A stretch of 64,000 bases of DNA, taken from the NCBI RefSeq assembly GCF_000314005.1, contig NZ_JH980292.1, positions 860,530-924,529 on the forward strand, given 5' to 3'. The notes below the pieces were generated by a model. The model made no database searches. It was not told the DNA's origin and saw nothing but the letters and a program-made list of their open reading frames with translations. The stretch is from Spirulina subsalsa PCC 9445. Lineage in GTDB: Bacteria; Cyanobacteriota; Cyanobacteriia; Cyanobacteriales; Spirulinaceae. Positions 38,355 through 49,137 of the stretch are shown one piece after another (the stretch's first letter is position 1; each line of letters opens with the position of its first letter). The translations under genes and the position numbers were made by a program.

Positions 38355-40238
38355 CTAATTAATCAAAGCCTCCCGAATCATTTTGTTGTAAATAATCCGA
38401 CCCGGAGTGGTGCGAATATATTGGAACTGACCGCCATCCGGTAACTCCCGCACCTTGCGTTCTCGATAGAGCTTGACCACACTGCCATCACTTTGGGTTT
38501 CCTCCTTGACCACTTCATCATCAGGTTTCACGGTGTTTACATCGCCGTTGTAACGTAGCCAAATAAAGGTATGAATATCTAACTGTCCCTGTTCAAAAGC
38601 TCGTAGCGCATCATCCATAGAGGCAAAATAACGCCCTGCTCCCTTCTCAGGAGTTTGTACCGCCGGATTTTCCGCCGTTAGGTAATAACACCCCAACACC
38701 ATATCCTGAGACGGAGCCACAATGGGTTTCCCCGTCGCCGGAGATAAGATATTGTGACAAGCCAACATCAACAAACGAGCCTCCGCCTGAGACTCCAAAG
38801 ACAGGGGAACGTGAACCGCCATTTGGTCGCCGTCAAAGTCCGCGTTAAACGCCGGACACACTAAAGGATGGAGTTGAATCGCTCGCCCTTCTACTAAAAT
38901 CGGTTCAAAGGCTTGAATCCCTAAACGGTGCAGCGTGGGCGCACGGTTAAGGAGAACCGGGTGTCCGGCAATCACTTCCTCCAACACTTCCCAAACCGCC
39001 GTATCGCCCCGTTGAATCAGCTTTTTGGCCGCCTTGATATTATTCACCAACCCATTCTTAATCAAGCGGTGAATCACAAAAGGCTGGAACAACTCAATGG
39101 CCATTTCCCGAGGCAATCCGCACTGATAAATCTTCAGTTTCGGCCCCACCACAATCACAGACCGTCCCGAATAGTCTACCCGTTTCCCTAACAAGTTTTG
39201 GCGGAAACGCCCTTGTTTCCCTTCGATAATGTCGGACAAAGACTTGAGCGCTCGGTTATTCGCCCCCACCACTGTCCGGCCTCGTCGTCCGTTATCAATC
39301 AGGGCATCAACGGCTTCTTGTAACATCCGTTTTTCGTTGCGCACAATGATTTCCGGCGCGAGAATCTCTTGTAAACGGGCTAATCGGTTATTGCGGTTAA
39401 TTACCCGACGGTAGAGGTCGTTTAAGTCAGAGGTAGCAAAACGCCCCCCATCTAACTGCACCATGGGGCGTAAATCCGGGGGAATCACGGGAATCACATC
39501 CAACACCATCCACTCCGGCCGGGAACCTGTAGCAATAAAGTTATCAATCACCCGTAGCCGTTTAATTAATTTGGCGCGTTTTTGCCCTTTGGCTCCGGTG
39601 ATTTCTTCCCGCAGTTTTTCCGCCTCTTCTTCTAAGTTCACCTCTTCGAGTAAGCGCTGAACTGCCTCGGCCCCAATACCTACCTCAATGCCTTCTAATT
39701 CCGAATCTTCGGCATAGAGTTGTTCTTCAATTTCTAGCCATTGGTCCTCGCTCAACAACTGGCGATATTGTAGGTTTGTGGCATTGCCGGGGTCTAAGAC
39801 CACATAGGCGTTAAAGTAAACAATTTGCTCTACATCCCGCAGGGGCATATCTAACAAAATGCTTAAATAGCTGGGGATGCCTTTGAGGTACCAAACATGG
39901 GTCACAGGGGCGGCTAATTTAATAAAGCCCATGCGGTGACGACGGACGCGGGATTCTGTAACTTCCACCCCGCAGCGCTCGCAGACAATACCCCGATGGC
40001 GCACCCGTTTATATTTCCCGCAGTGACATTCCCAATCCTTGGCCGGCCCAAAAATCCGTTCACAGAACAGACCATCCATTTCCGGTTTCAGGGTGCGGTA
40101 GTTAATGGTTTCCGGTTTGGTCACTTCTCCTACGATTTGACCATTAGGCAGGGTGCGCTCTCCCCACTGGCGAATCCGGTCGGGGGAAGCAATGCCAATC
40201 TTGACGTAATCAAAACGCTGTTCGGTCTGGTTTCTCAT
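38355..40238 (-). CDS. rpoC1: RNA polymerase gamma subunit (RpoC1)
   Basis: The 627-residue N-terminal half of beta', separate in cyanobacteria. The zinc-binding clamp has [20 protein letters not shown] near residues 71-90. [16 protein letters not shown] carries the three catalytic Asp residues that hold the active-site Mg. [17 protein letters not shown] and [16 protein letters not shown] match the conserved core. It lies 116 bp after rpoB and 222 bp before rpoC2 with repeat-filled spacers on either side. Confidence 0.98.
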   Translation of the reverse strand: MRNQTEQRFDYVKIGIASPDRIRQWGERTLPNGQIVGEVTKPETINYRTLKPEMDGLFCERIFGPAKDWECHCGKYKRVRHRGIVCERCGVEVTESRVRRHRMGFIKLAAPVTHVWYLKGIPSYLSILLDMPLRDVEQIVYFNAYVVLDPGNATNLQYRQLLSEDQWLEIEEQLYAEDSELEGIEVGIGAEAVQRLLEEVNLEEEAEKLREEITGAKGQKRAKLIKRLRVIDNFIATGSRPEWMVLDVIPVIPPDLRPMVQLDGGRFATSDLNDLYRRVINRNNRLARLQEILAPEIIVRNEKRMLQEAVDALIDNGRRGRTVVGANNRALKSLSDIIEGKQGRFRQNLLGKRVDYSGRSVIVVGPKLKIYQCGLPREMAIELFQPFVIHRLIKNGLVNNIKAAKKLIQRGDTAVWEVLEEVIAGHPVLLNRAPTLHRLGIQAFEPILVEGRAIQLHPLVCPAFNADFDGDQMAVHVPLSLESQAEARLLMLACHNILSPATGKPIVAPSQDMVLGCYYLTAENPAVQTPEKGAGRYFASMDDALRAFEQGQLDIHTFIWLRYNGDVNTVKPDDEVVKEETQSDGSVVKLYRERKVRELPDGGQFQYIRTTPGRIIYNKMIREALIN

Positions 40239-40247
40239 GTCAATTGT

Positions 40248-40353
40248 TAGGGGTTAGGGGTTGGGGGTTAATGTGTAGGGGGGGAGAGGGAGAGGGGGGG
40301 ACGGAAAATTGATAATTATTCCCTATTCCCTGTTCCCTGTTCCCTATTACCTA
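40248..40353. repeat. Fold-back heptad element in the rpoB-rpoC1 spacer
   Basis: GGGGTTAGGGGTTGGGGGTTA (about 40252-40272) and a purine tract are followed by TTGATAATTATTCCC and then CCTGTTCCCTGTTCCCTA. Same two-arm design as elsewhere. The spacer between rpoB and rpoC1 is 116 bp and almost wholly repeat. Confidence 0.78.
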
Positions 40354-40354
40354 T

Positions 40355-43300
40355 TCACACTTCGTCCTCTTGCAAATCTTCGCTGGTCAAAGATTCATAG
40401 GTGGGACGGTTGGGGGTGCGTCGCCGTTCAACGTCGGCCATGAGGTCTACTTCCACATCTTGGCTATCTCCATTTTTAGCGGTTTCGACTTTGTGAACGG
40501 CAATATCTAACCCCAAGGACTGGAGTTCCCGCATTAACACCTTGAAGGATTCAGGAGTTCCCGGCCGGGGAATGGGTTTCCCTTTGACAATGGCGTTGAG
40601 GGCTTCGTTCCGTCCCTGCATATCATCGGACTTAACGGTAAGCAGTTCTTGTAGGGTGTAGGCCGCGCCGTAAGCTTCCAGCGCCCACACTTCCATTTCC
40701 CCGAACCGTTGTCCCCCTTGTTGGGCTTTGCCCCCCAGAGGTTGCTGGGTAACGAGGGAGTAGGGGCCGGTAGAACGGGCGTGAATTTTATCGTCTACGA
40801 GGTGAACCAGTTTCAACATATAGGCAATACCTACGGTTACGGGACGGTCGAAGGGTTCCCCGGTGCGTCCGTCGTAAACTTGGATTTTGCCGGGGTTTTC
40901 GGGGTCAAAGACCCAATCACGTCCGGCTTTCCGGCTGGCTTCTTCTAGTTTGCCGTGAACGGTGAGGCGGGAGGCTTCTTCCCCATACATTTCATCGAAG
41001 GGGGTGATTTTAAAGCGTGCGCCTAAGTTTTCACCGGCCCAACCGAGGAGACATTCAAAGACTTGTCCCACGTTCATCCGGGAGGGTACGCCCAAGGGGT
41101 TCAGGACAATATCCACGGGGCGACCGTCGGGCAGGTAGGGCATATCTTCCATGGGCAGGATGCGGGAAATAATCCCTTTGTTGCCGTGACGACCGGCCAT
41201 TTTGTCGCCGACTTGGATTTTGCGTTTTTGGGCGACGTAGACCCGGACGACCATGTTGGCACCGGGGGGGAGTTCGTCGCCTTGTTCCCGGGTGAAGACG
41301 CGCACATCAACGACGCGGCCTTTTTCTCCGTTGGGGACGCGCAGGGAGTTGTCCCGCACGTCTCGGGCTTTTTCTCCGAAGATGGCGCGCAGCAGTTTTT
41401 CTTCGGGGGGTTGGTCGGACTCGCCTTTGGGGGTAACTTTCCCTACGAGGATGTCGCCGGATTCGACCCAAGCCCCAATGCGAATAATTCCCCGTTCGTC
41501 GAGGTGTCGTAGGGCATCTTCCCCGACGTTGGGGATTTCTCGGGTGATTTCTTCGGGGCCGAGTTTGGTCTGGCGGGCTTCGATTTCGTATTTTTCAATG
41601 TGAATGCTGGTGTAGACATCATCCATGACGAGCCGCTCACTAATGAGGATGGCATCTTCATAGTTGTAGCCTTCCCAAGGCATATAGGCGAGGAGGATGT
41701 TTTGACCGAGGGCGATTTCTCCCCCTTCACTGGCGGAACCGTCGGCGAGGACTTGACCGGGGACGACGGGTTCTCCGGGGAAGATGAGGGGTCGCTGGTT
41801 TAAGCAGGTGTCTTGGTTGGAGCGTTGATACTTTTGTAGTTCGTATTCGACTACTTGGGGGGCGGTTGGTTCTGGATGGGGGGGGGCTTCTCCTTCGCCC
41901 AGGGGGGTGCCGGGGGGTGGGGTGGGGTCTACGGTGATTTTTACTCGTTCGGCATCGACGTAACTCACTATGCCTTGATGACGAGATACAACCACCATGC
42001 CGGAGTCTCGGGCGGCTTGGGCTTCTAGGCCGGTGCCGACGAGGGGGCGCTCTGGTTTGAGGAGGGGAACGGCTTGACGCTGCATATTAGACCCCATGAG
42101 GGCGCGGTTGGCGTCGTCGTGTTCGAGGAAGGGAATCAGGGAGGTGGCTACGGAGACAATCTGCATGGGGGAGATGGCTACATAGTCCACTTGGTCGGGG
42201 GTGGTGGTGGAGAATTCCTGCCGATACCGCACGGGAATTTCATCCCCAAGGATGTAGCCGTTTTCGTCGGTGGCTACGTCGCCGGGGGCTACTTGGCGGT
42301 CGTCTTCTTCGTCGGCGGTGAGGTAAACGACGGGTTCATCTAAACAGACTCGTCCGTTTTGGGCGCGCCGATAGGGGGTTTCTATGAAGCCGTAGTCGTT
42401 GACGCGGGCGAAGGTGGCGAGGGAGCCAATTAGTCCGGCGTTGGGGCCTTCGGGGGTTTCTACGGGGCAAATGCGGCCGTAGTGGGAGGGGTGAATGTCT
42501 CGCACGGCGAAGCCTGCCCGTTCTCGGGTTAACCCGCCGGGGCCAAGGGCGCTAATCCGGCGTTTGTGGGTGAGTTCGGCGAGGGGGTTGGTTTGGTCCA
42601 TGAACTGGGACAGTTGGGAGGAGCCAAAGAATTCTTTAATCGCCGCGACGAGGGGTTTGGGGTTGACGAGGGAGGCAGGGGTGAGGGAGTCGGCTTCGGA
42701 GACGGTCATCCGTTCCCGGATGATGCGTTCTAGACGGTTGAGGCCGACGCGGACTTGGTTTTGTAGGAGTTCCCCGACGGAACGGACGCGACGGTTGCCG
42801 AGGTGGTCGATGTCGTCTACGTTGCCGACGTCGAATTCTAGGTTAATCAGGTAGTCGATGGCGGCGAGGATGTCGGTGGGGGTGAGGACGCGGGTGCTGT
42901 CGGGGACGTTGAGCCGCAGTTTGCGGTTGAGTTTGTAGCGCCCGACTTTGCCGAGGTCGTAGCGTTTGTTGTCGAAGAAGCGGGAGTCTAGCAGTTGACG
43001 GCCGCCGCTTACGGTGGGGGGTTCGCCGGGACGGAGTTTTTTGTAGAGTTCCATCAGGGCGTCGTCTTCGCTGGGGTTGCCTTCTTTTTCGAGGGTTTTG
43101 TGGTAGTAGTCGGGGTGACGCAGGGCGTCGAGGATTTCGTTGTCGCCAAGTCCGATGGCTTTAAGCAGGACTTGGGATGAAAGTTTCCGGGTTTTGTCGA
43201 TGCGCACCCACACGAGGTCGTTTTTGTCGGTTTCAAATTTGAGCCAAGCGCCTCGGTTGGGGATGAGGGAGGCGGAGTAGGTGCGGCGACCGTTTTTGTC

Positions 43301-43705
43301 GGTTTCGGATTTGTAGTAAACTCCGGGCGATCGCACGATTTGGTTGACGATGACTCGTTCGGCCCCGTTGATGATGAAGGTTCCCCGTTCGGTCATCAGG
43401 GGCAGGTCGCCGATAAAGACTTCCTGTTCTTTGATTTCTCCGGTTTCTTTGTTGATTAAACGGGTGGGAACGTACATCTGGACGGCGTAGCTGGCATCGC
43501 GCCGTTTGGCTTCGTCTACGTCGTATTTGGGGGCGTGGAGTTTGTATTTTTCGCCGATAAAGTGCAGTTCTAGTTTCCCGGTGTAGTCGGTGATGGGGGA
43601 GAAACTATTGAGTTCTTCAATGAGTCCGGTTTCCAAAAACCAGCGAAAGCTAGATCGTTGAATTTCAATCAGATCCGGCAGTAGGTTATGGGTGGGGTTG
43701 GTCAT
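40355..43705 (-). CDS. rpoB: RNA polymerase beta subunit (RpoB)
   Basis: The 1116-residue beta subunit. It starts [27 protein letters not shown]; the rifampicin region reads [31 protein letters not shown], which is the sensitive-type sequence. [26 protein letters not shown] and [19 protein letters not shown] are invariant parts. A Pro/Gly/Glu-rich insertion ([21 protein letters not shown], about 592-612) is outside the conserved regions. The 90 bases of longer frame upstream are rejected because [10 protein letters not shown] is the family start. It is 59 bp from tatD. Confidence 0.98.
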   Translation of the reverse strand: MTNPTHNLLPDLIEIQRSSFRWFLETGLIEELNSFSPITDYTGKLELHFIGEKYKLHAPKYDVDEAKRRDASYAVQMYVPTRLINKETGEIKEQEVFIGDLPLMTERGTFIINGAERVIVNQIVRSPGVYYKSETDKNGRRTYSASLIPNRGAWLKFETDKNDLVWVRIDKTRKLSSQVLLKAIGLGDNEILDALRHPDYYHKTLEKEGNPSEDDALMELYKKLRPGEPPTVSGGRQLLDSRFFDNKRYDLGKVGRYKLNRKLRLNVPDSTRVLTPTDILAAIDYLINLEFDVGNVDDIDHLGNRRVRSVGELLQNQVRVGLNRLERIIRERMTVSEADSLTPASLVNPKPLVAAIKEFFGSSQLSQFMDQTNPLAELTHKRRISALGPGGLTRERAGFAVRDIHPSHYGRICPVETPEGPNAGLIGSLATFARVNDYGFIETPYRRAQNGRVCLDEPVVYLTADEEDDRQVAPGDVATDENGYILGDEIPVRYRQEFSTTTPDQVDYVAISPMQIVSVATSLIPFLEHDDANRALMGSNMQRQAVPLLKPERPLVGTGLEAQAARDSGMVVVSRHQGIVSYVDAERVKITVDPTPPPGTPLGEGEAPPHPEPTAPQVVEYELQKYQRSNQDTCLNQRPLIFPGEPVVPGQVLADGSASEGGEIALGQNILLAYMPWEGYNYEDAILISERLVMDDVYTSIHIEKYEIEARQTKLGPEEITREIPNVGEDALRHLDERGIIRIGAWVESGDILVGKVTPKGESDQPPEEKLLRAIFGEKARDVRDNSLRVPNGEKGRVVDVRVFTREQGDELPPGANMVVRVYVAQKRKIQVGDKMAGRHGNKGIISRILPMEDMPYLPDGRPVDIVLNPLGVPSRMNVGQVFECLLGWAGENLGARFKITPFDEMYGEEASRLTVHGKLEEASRKAGRDWVFDPENPGKIQVYDGRTGEPFDRPVTVGIAYMLKLVHLVDDKIHARSTGPYSLVTQQPLGGKAQQGGQRFGEMEVWALEAYGAAYTLQELLTVKSDDMQGRNEALNAIVKGKPIPRPGTPESFKVLMRELQSLGLDIAVHKVETAKNGDSQDVEVDLMADVERRRTPNRPTYESLTSEDLQEDEV

Positions 43706-43764
43706 GAGTGATTCTCGATTAGGTGGAAACTGGGAACGGGGACTGAACCAGTGATAATTAATAA

Positions 43765-44547
43765 TTAACTCGCGTTTAAGCCGAATAGCTGACAAGCGTT
43801 GGCGGTGGTTTGTTGGGCGAGTTCTTCTAGGCTGACTCCTCGCAGGTCTGCTAGGGTTTGGGCAACGTAGCGCACAAAGGCGGGTTCGTTGCGTTTGCCT
43901 CGTTGGGGGACGGGGGCAAGAAAGGGACAGTCGGTTTCAATGAGCAGGCGATCGCAAGGCACCATTTGGGCCGAGGCTTTAACGCTGTGGGCGTTCTTGA
44001 AGGTGACAATCCCACTAAAACTGATATAAAATCCTAGGTCTAAAAACCATTGGGTTTCTTCCGGGCTACCGCCCCAACAGTGCATTACTCCTCGGATTTC
44101 TCCATATTCCTGTGACTGGTGCCTCACCAAATCTCGCAGATCGGCGGCGGCATCCCGACAATGCACGATAACAGGTTTGCCGAGTTCCGCAGCGATTTGA
44201 AGCTGCACACGGCAAACCTTGTTTTGTTGATCTTGATTGGTGGCTTTGTAATAGTCTAAACCGAGTTCCCCAATGGCTACGACTCTAGAATCTGAGCGCG
44301 CCAATTGACGAATCTCGTCGGCTGTTCCTTCGCCCCATTTGTCGGCATCTAGGGGATGTAATCCGACGGCAAAGGATAGCTCGGGGAATCGGTCGGCCAA
44401 AGCCTGAATACTCACAAACTCGCTCGGCTCTACGCAGGAATGCACGAGACGAACAACACCAGCTTCTTGCCAACGGGTTTGTAGAGCATCTAAGTCTTGC
44501 TGAAAGTCAGCAAAGTTAATATGAACGTGGGTGTCAATTAACTGCAT
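43765..44547 (-). CDS. tatD: TatD-family metal-dependent nuclease
   Basis: A 260-residue TIM-barrel hydrolase. Metal ligands are seen in IDTHVHINF (H7, H9), [14 protein letters not shown] and, near the end, [10 protein letters not shown]. TatD proteins act as 3'-5' deoxyribonucleases in repair. The first in-frame ATG lies 13 codons earlier, but MQLIDTHVH is the family start. It sits between rpsT and rpoB, the usual position in cyanobacteria, and is probably co-transcribed with both. Confidence 0.94.
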   Translation of the reverse strand: MQLIDTHVHINFADFQQDLDALQTRWQEAGVVRLVHSCVEPSEFVSIQALADRFPELSFAVGLHPLDADKWGEGTADEIRQLARSDSRVVAIGELGLDYYKATNQDQQNKVCRVQLQIAAELGKPVIVHCRDAAADLRDLVRHQSQEYGEIRGVMHCWGGSPEETQWFLDLGFYISFSGIVTFKNAHSVKASAQMVPCDRLLIETDCPFLAPVPQRGKRNEPAFVRYVAQTLADLRGVSLEELAQQTTANACQLFGLNAS

Positions 44548-44722
44548 TACAACCCAGTTTGCTAAACTGATGGATTCAAAAAACACTCGGCCGTTTTACG
44601 GGCTGTGGGCTGCCAGTTTTTGAGGGAAACTTTAGGTTTCTCTGCCCAACTGGAGGGGAGATTTGAAGCCAAGAGGAAGAATGGGATTGAGTCCAGTCTG
44701 AACTCTTGACTTTTTGCGCAAG

Positions 44723-45031
44723 TTATGCCTTCACGGCTTGGGCTTTCTCGTGGGTCATGCGCCAAAAACGAGCTAAACGCGCTTTCCGACGCGATCCGGT
44801 GTTGGCGTGCAGTACTCCTCTTTTCACCGCTTTATCGATTTTTTGGTAGGCCGAGGAGCGAGCTTGGTCAACTTTTTCGAGTGCTTCGGGGGTTTGGTCT
44901 TGTACATAGGCTTCAACAGCCGTAAAATAGCGTTTCATCAGGGTTTTCACGGCTGACTTATAAGCCTTGTTTCTCAGGCGATTCCGTTCAGCAATTTGAA
45001 TGCGTTTAATTGCAGATTTGTTATTAGCCAC
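44723..45031 (-). CDS. rpsT: Ribosomal protein S20
   Basis: A 102-residue basic protein of the 30S subunit, binding 16S r[45 protein letters not shown] and the end [13 protein letters not shown] are typical. The first gene of the rpsT-tatD-rpoBC1C2 run; the gap to tatD (175 bp) contains no gene. The promoter must lie in the 368-bp divergent gap to hisD. Confidence 0.97.
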   Translation of the reverse strand: MANNKSAIKRIQIAERNRLRNKAYKSAVKTLMKRYFTAVEAYVQDQTPEALEKVDQARSSAYQKIDKAVKRGVLHANTGSRRKARLARFWRMTHEKAQAVKA

Positions 45032-45399
45032 GGTCAGTTCGGGGAAACGATGTATTTGGAGTTTTGGGGTTTTGAGTGCTTCCTACCCTTGAGCTATAAA
45101 TAATTAGCTTGGGGAGGCTCTGGCTTTTCGTCTGGGGGTGAACCGGAAAATGGCAGGTTTTTCCACCCTCACACTACTCAGGACATATCAATATAACATT
45201 TTAGGTCAAAGTCTGGCAAGGGCAAAGGGAGAAAGTTTTGTCTCAAGGAAAAAAAGGGGGGAAAAGCTTGTGTGGCCGGGGGTAGGTGGTGAGGGCTGGG
45301 GGAGATTTTTCCCAGAAGGGGAGAGGAAAAGCAGGCAAGTCTGGGCAATACAAGTTAAGCTAGAGAAACAATGGGAAGTAGCGAAGGCATTTTGACTCC
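45032..45399. other. Divergent spacer between rpsT and hisD
   Basis: 368 bp without a convincing gene (an 85-codon ORF has low-complexity Arg/Gly/Lys text and no family resemblance). It contains AT-rich words such as GAGCTATAAATAATTAGC (45091-45108) and TATCAATATAACATTTT, either of which could belong to a promoter; no -35/-10 pair is assigned. Confidence 0.4.
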
Positions 45400-46698
45400 A
45401 TGCTGCGAATTATTACTCAGCAGTCTGAGGCACACACAGAACTTCAGCGCATTGGCGGGCGCACTCATGGTAGCGAAACGCTTCAAGTGGAAGAAACGGT
45501 GCGGGATATTCTGCAAACGGTTCGACAACAGGGCGATCGCGCACTTTTGGATTACACCGCCAAATTTGATGGGCAAACTCTGACCCTGAGCCAATTACGG
45601 GTCAGTGGTTCGGAACTGGATGCAGCCTACCAACAAGTCTCTAAGGATCTCTTGGATGCCATCAGCTTGGCTTGTCGGCGTGTAGAGGCGTTTCATCGGC
45701 AACGGATTCCCAAGTCTTGGGTTCAGTTTACGGAGGATGATAATGTCATCCTAGGTAAACGGTACACTCCAGTAGATCGGGCGGGCTTGTATATTCCGGG
45801 GGGGCGGGCGGCCTACCCCAGCACGGTGATTATGAACGCCATTCCCGCGAAGGTGGCGCAGGTGCCGCGTATTGTGATGGTGACTCCGCCGAGTGAAGGG
45901 GGGAAAATTTCCCCGGCGGTGTTGGTGGCAGCCCAGGAGGCGGGAATTACAGAAATTTATCGGGTGGGGGGGGCGCAGGCGATCGCAGCGTTGGCCTACG
46001 GAACCGAGACAATCCCGAATGTGGATGTGATCACAGGCCCTGGTAATATTTACGTCACCCTGGCCAAAAAGATGGTCTATGGTTTAGTGGGGATTGATTC
46101 CCTCGCCGGCCCCTCGGAGGTATTGATTATTGCCGATCAGCAGGCGAATCCGGTTCATGTGGCGGCGGATCTGTTGGCGCAGGCGGAACATGATCCGATG
46201 GCGGCGGCGATTTTAATTACACCGGATGAGGGGTTAGCGAAAAAAGTTCAACAGGAGGTTCAAGGGCAGTTACAGAACCATCCTCGGCGAATTTTGACGG
46301 AAAAGGCGATCGCCCACTATGGCTTAATCATTGTAGTAGACTCCCTCAAGACCGCCGCCGAACTCTCGAATCTCTTCGCCCCAGAACACTTAGAACTGGA
46401 AATTGCCGAACCTTGGGATCTCCTCGAACAGATTCGCCATGCCGGGGCCATTTTCTTGGGGAACTCCACCCCGGAAGCCGTTGGCGACTATTTGGCCGGC
46501 CCCAATCACACCCTCCCCACCTCCGGTTCAGCCCGCTATTCTTCCGCCTTGGGGGTGGAAACCTTCCTGAAACACTCTAGTTTGATTCAATACTCCCCCA
46601 AAGCCCTAAGTGAGATGGGTCGAGCCATTCAAACCTTAGCAGATGCTGAAGGGTTACACTCTCACCGGGAGTCTGTTCGTTTACGGATGGAAAATTAA
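45400..46698 (+). CDS. hisD: Histidinol dehydrogenase HisD
   Basis: A 432-residue zinc enzyme that oxidises L-histidinol to L-histidine in two steps, the last of the pathway. RAGLYIPGGRAAYPSTVIMNAIPAKVAQV is highly conserved, the NAD site has GPGNIYVTLAKK, and LLAQAEHDPMAAAILIT and NLFAPEHLELE bear the catalytic Glu-His and metal ligands. Start ATG 45400 fits the length. It is divergent from rpsT, a gene order known in cyanobacteria. The other his gene here, hisG, is 24 kb away. Confidence 0.96.
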   Translation: MLRIITQQSEAHTELQRIGGRTHGSETLQVEETVRDILQTVRQQGDRALLDYTAKFDGQTLTLSQLRVSGSELDAAYQQVSKDLLDAISLACRRVEAFHRQRIPKSWVQFTEDDNVILGKRYTPVDRAGLYIPGGRAAYPSTVIMNAIPAKVAQVPRIVMVTPPSEGGKISPAVLVAAQEAGITEIYRVGGAQAIAALAYGTETIPNVDVITGPGNIYVTLAKKMVYGLVGIDSLAGPSEVLIIADQQANPVHVAADLLAQAEHDPMAAAILITPDEGLAKKVQQEVQGQLQNHPRRILTEKAIAHYGLIIVVDSLKTAAELSNLFAPEHLELEIAEPWDLLEQIRHAGAIFLGNSTPEAVGDYLAGPNHTLPTSGSARYSSALGVETFLKHSSLIQYSPKALSEMGRAIQTLADAEGLHSHRESVRLRMEN

Positions 46699-46863
46699 CA
46701 AAACAAGATGCAGGAATCCCCTAAACCCAAGGCGAGTAGTGTGGGGTGTGGTTTAATCTCTCAGCTTTCCCTTGACTTTCCCCTGTCAATGGGTTTTCTG
46801 TGCTAATGCCACAATCTACATCGTTAAACACGAAGGGCGCAATCAGGTTAAGCTCGGCAAGTA

Positions 46864-47115
46864 TTGGATGAAAATGCGAATTATGATATGTCCTTAGCCT
46901 TAAAAGCGCATGGAATCCTTCCAATTATGTTGATATTTTGTAACACCTCTTTAAGAAGTCCACTTGCTAGACTCTCCAAGAGTTGGGTGCTTTATGAAGG
47001 GATGGTAAGCTTCAACTTGATACAATCCATCACCGGGTTCAACCTTCACACTTTTTTAGAGCAAAACTCCGAAATTCTTAGCCAAGAAATAGCTAACGTT
47101 TTCTCTAAATTTTAA
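46864..47115 (+). CDS. Small ORF beside the methyltransferase, possibly a remnant
   Basis: An open frame of 83 codons, only from TTG (46864). The first part (NANYDMSLALKAHGILP) and the last (VSFNLIQSITGFNLHTFLEQNSEILSQEIANVFSKF) look protein-like, the latter like the end of a soluble helical protein. It overlaps the methyltransferase by 11 bp, tail to tail. A restriction endonuclease gene would be expected in such a position, but no nuclease motif is visible. The rest of the spacer (46699-46863) holds nothing recognisable. Confidence 0.25.
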   Translation: MDENANYDMSLALKAHGILPIMLIFCNTSLRSPLARLSKSWVLYEGMVSFNLIQSITGFNLHTFLEQNSEILSQEIANVFSKF

Positions 47116-48424
47116 CAAAAATAGCTGTTTCATAGAGGTTTTTTCGCCCCCCTCTTTTTCTAAACAATACAACTTTTTCAACATAAAAACCTTCATGCTT
47201 AAAAAGTTCAGCTAAAATGCTCTCAGTGAATATCTCTACACCCGATAACCTCGAATTACCCACAATGTAAGCAGCACGAAAATTAGCCGATTTAATTTCG
47301 TGAAGCGACTTAATATGTTGCCACATATTGATAAAGTATTTAGTAGCATAATTACACATTAAAGTGCTTTTAATCTTGAGTTGGTCGTAATAACAAAGAT
47401 AGGGTTTAATGGGTGTAGGAACTTCCAGTAGTTTATTCTGTAAAATCGATGTAGCTCTGCCCCAAGTTCCGCCCACAGCTTGCAGGTCAACTTCTGTCGC
47501 TTGCTTAACATCATCAAATAACTCCATAAAATGCAGTTGTGGTCTTGTCTGATGAACATAGCTATAGCGGTTTGGATAGGGGGGAGAAGTAATTATAAAA
47601 TCAGAGGACTGCTTAACTTGTTGTTTTAAGTTATTCGTTGAGTCACCTAGAACAATAGAACTTAGCTCCGACAAGCTAATCTCTTTTTGGCTAAGTTGTC
47701 TCAAATCACTGCAAATTATATTTAAATTGAAACTCATTTCACCGAAAACATCAATTTCTCTTTGATGATGATCGTCGAAAGTAATTGTGGGATGGTTTCT
47801 ATGAATATTTGCACAATCCAAGCAAGTTTTATTGAGGGCTAACCACAAGTAGTCGTAAACACCAGAATACCCTGGGTTGTTTGCTACTTCTCGGCATATT
47901 ATCAATTCCTTAAGAACGTTTTTTTCCCACCATCTAAATACGTTATAAATAATAGGAACTCTAGTATTAAACAACTGTATTACTTCATCTAATGATATTT
48001 TTTTACTATCTTGAATTAATCTGGATACTTCAGCTAAGTAATTTTGAATCAGATGGAGGTTTTGAGTTTCCCACTTCAATGATTTAGTACCAGTTTGTTG
48101 TAACAGGGGATTAATCTCAATCCCAAGGGATCTAATTCCCTGTTTCTGGCATTCAATACAAGTAGTCCCTCGACCACTAAATGGATCAACGACGAAATGA
48201 TCTGGAGTAATTTGGAATTCCTTAATCAAAAATCTGACTAAATTGGGTGAGTAACTTGGAGTCAAACGATACCATCTATGGATCGGTTCTAGTTGACCTG
48301 TTTTAAAAGTGATATCTCCTATATCAATTTCTTCATAATCAAATCCAGACTGCCGTATTCTTTCATCAAAATACTTGTTACTATTACTAATAGTCGTTTC
48401 AAATAAAGACAGTTGTTTAAACAT
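47105..48424 (-). CDS. DNA methyltransferase (N4/N6-amino type), orphan
   Basis: A 439-residue adenine-N6 or cytosine-N4 methyltransferase. The SAM-binding motif is VDPFSGRGTTCIECQKQGIRSLGIEIN (residues about 79-105) and the catalytic motif is ITSPPYPNRYSYV (about 280-292); SPPY is usual in N4-cytosine enzymes. The SAM motif precedes the catalytic motif with a long target-recognition-like stretch between. No restriction endonuclease is adjacent, so this is solitary or its partner was lost. Base use is more AT-rich than in neighbouring genes, which would fit gene transfer. Confidence 0.85.
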   Translation of the reverse strand: MFKQLSLFETTISNSNKYFDERIRQSGFDYEEIDIGDITFKTGQLEPIHRWYRLTPSYSPNLVRFLIKEFQITPDHFVVDPFSGRGTTCIECQKQGIRSLGIEINPLLQQTGTKSLKWETQNLHLIQNYLAEVSRLIQDSKKISLDEVIQLFNTRVPIIYNVFRWWEKNVLKELIICREVANNPGYSGVYDYLWLALNKTCLDCANIHRNHPTITFDDHHQREIDVFGEMSFNLNIICSDLRQLSQKEISLSELSSIVLGDSTNNLKQQVKQSSDFIITSPPYPNRYSYVHQTRPQLHFMELFDDVKQATEVDLQAVGGTWGRATSILQNKLLEVPTPIKPYLCYYDQLKIKSTLMCNYATKYFINMWQHIKSLHEIKSANFRAAYIVGNSRLSGVEIFTESILAELFKHEGFYVEKVVLFRKRGGRKNLYETAIFVKI

Positions 48425-48532
48425 TTTTGCTTTGAACCAAATGCTTTCAAAGTACCATGAGTTCTCAATTTTACCAAGCTTTTTCCCTGAGCGACTGATA
48501 TATCTTCAGTCTGAAACTGATCAGATAGGCAC

Positions 48533-49137
48533 TTGTTACTAGATTTGCGAGATTTGCAAAGGTGGTTGCTGAAAGTTTTTTTTAGCATCTTGAACCTGGC
48601 TCTCACTGTTACTTGGATAATCGAAGCCTTGATAAGACATCAGGTGAATATAGTTGATCGGGTCGCCTACCCTATCATGATTCCCTCTATAACTATTGCT
48701 CTAGCCTTGTTGCAGTGGCGGCCACAATATTACGCCCTAGTACTCATTGGGACGGTTGGCGTAATATGTTTATATGCTGTTGTCTTTATGCAAGTAGCTC
48801 AACTGTCTTTATGCAAGTAGCTCAACTCCTGAAAGAATACCTTCCCGATAATGATTTAGCCGCACGCTGGGGCGGGGAGGAGTTTTTGATCTTGCTGCTC
48901 TCCGTCTCTAGCTCTGTGGAAGTGGCTCAGAGAGCAGAAGAGTTGCGCACTTGTTTAGCGACATACAATCACCCAAACGTCGGTCAAGTAACGGCTAGCT
49001 TGGGCATTGCTAGCACGACTGGCGGCGAAACCCCAGAAACCCTAATTGCTCGTGCTGATGCGGCTCTTTATCGGGCTAAACAGCAGGGGCGAAACCGAGT
49101 CTGTGGCGCTGAAGTCTCGCCAACTCAACTGATATGA
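48533..49137 (+). pseudogene. Broken membrane-bound diguanylate cyclase
   Basis: The first frame (48533-48820) encodes two or three membrane helices (VTWIIEALIRHQVNIVDRVAYPIMIPSITIALALLQW); the second frame, ending at 49137, has LKEYLPDNDLAARWGGEEFLILL and the rest of a GGDEF domain, with ITALLYRAKQ-like ending ADAALYRAKQQGRN. The frames meet at a 23-bp tandem duplication (48781-48803 and 48804-48826); without it the frames would join as VVFMQVAQLLKEYLP. Even then the first half of GGDEF, with the Mg-binding Asp and substrate Asn, is missing. It ends in a 4-bp overlap with cobK. Confidence 0.88.
48781..48826 (+). repeat. 23-bp perfect tandem duplication in the broken cyclase
   Basis: The unit begins TGTCTTTATGCAAGTAGC and is repeated exactly twice, back to back. 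As 23 is not a multiple of three, it shifts the reading frame. Confidence 0.95.

Noticed and set aside
45138-45395. 85-codon ORF between rpsT and hisD
   Set aside because: Basic low-complexity sequence with no family resemblance, inside an expected promoter region.
46721-46924. 67-codon minus-strand ORF after hisD
   Set aside because: No start signal or protein-like features, and it conflicts with the opposite small ORF.
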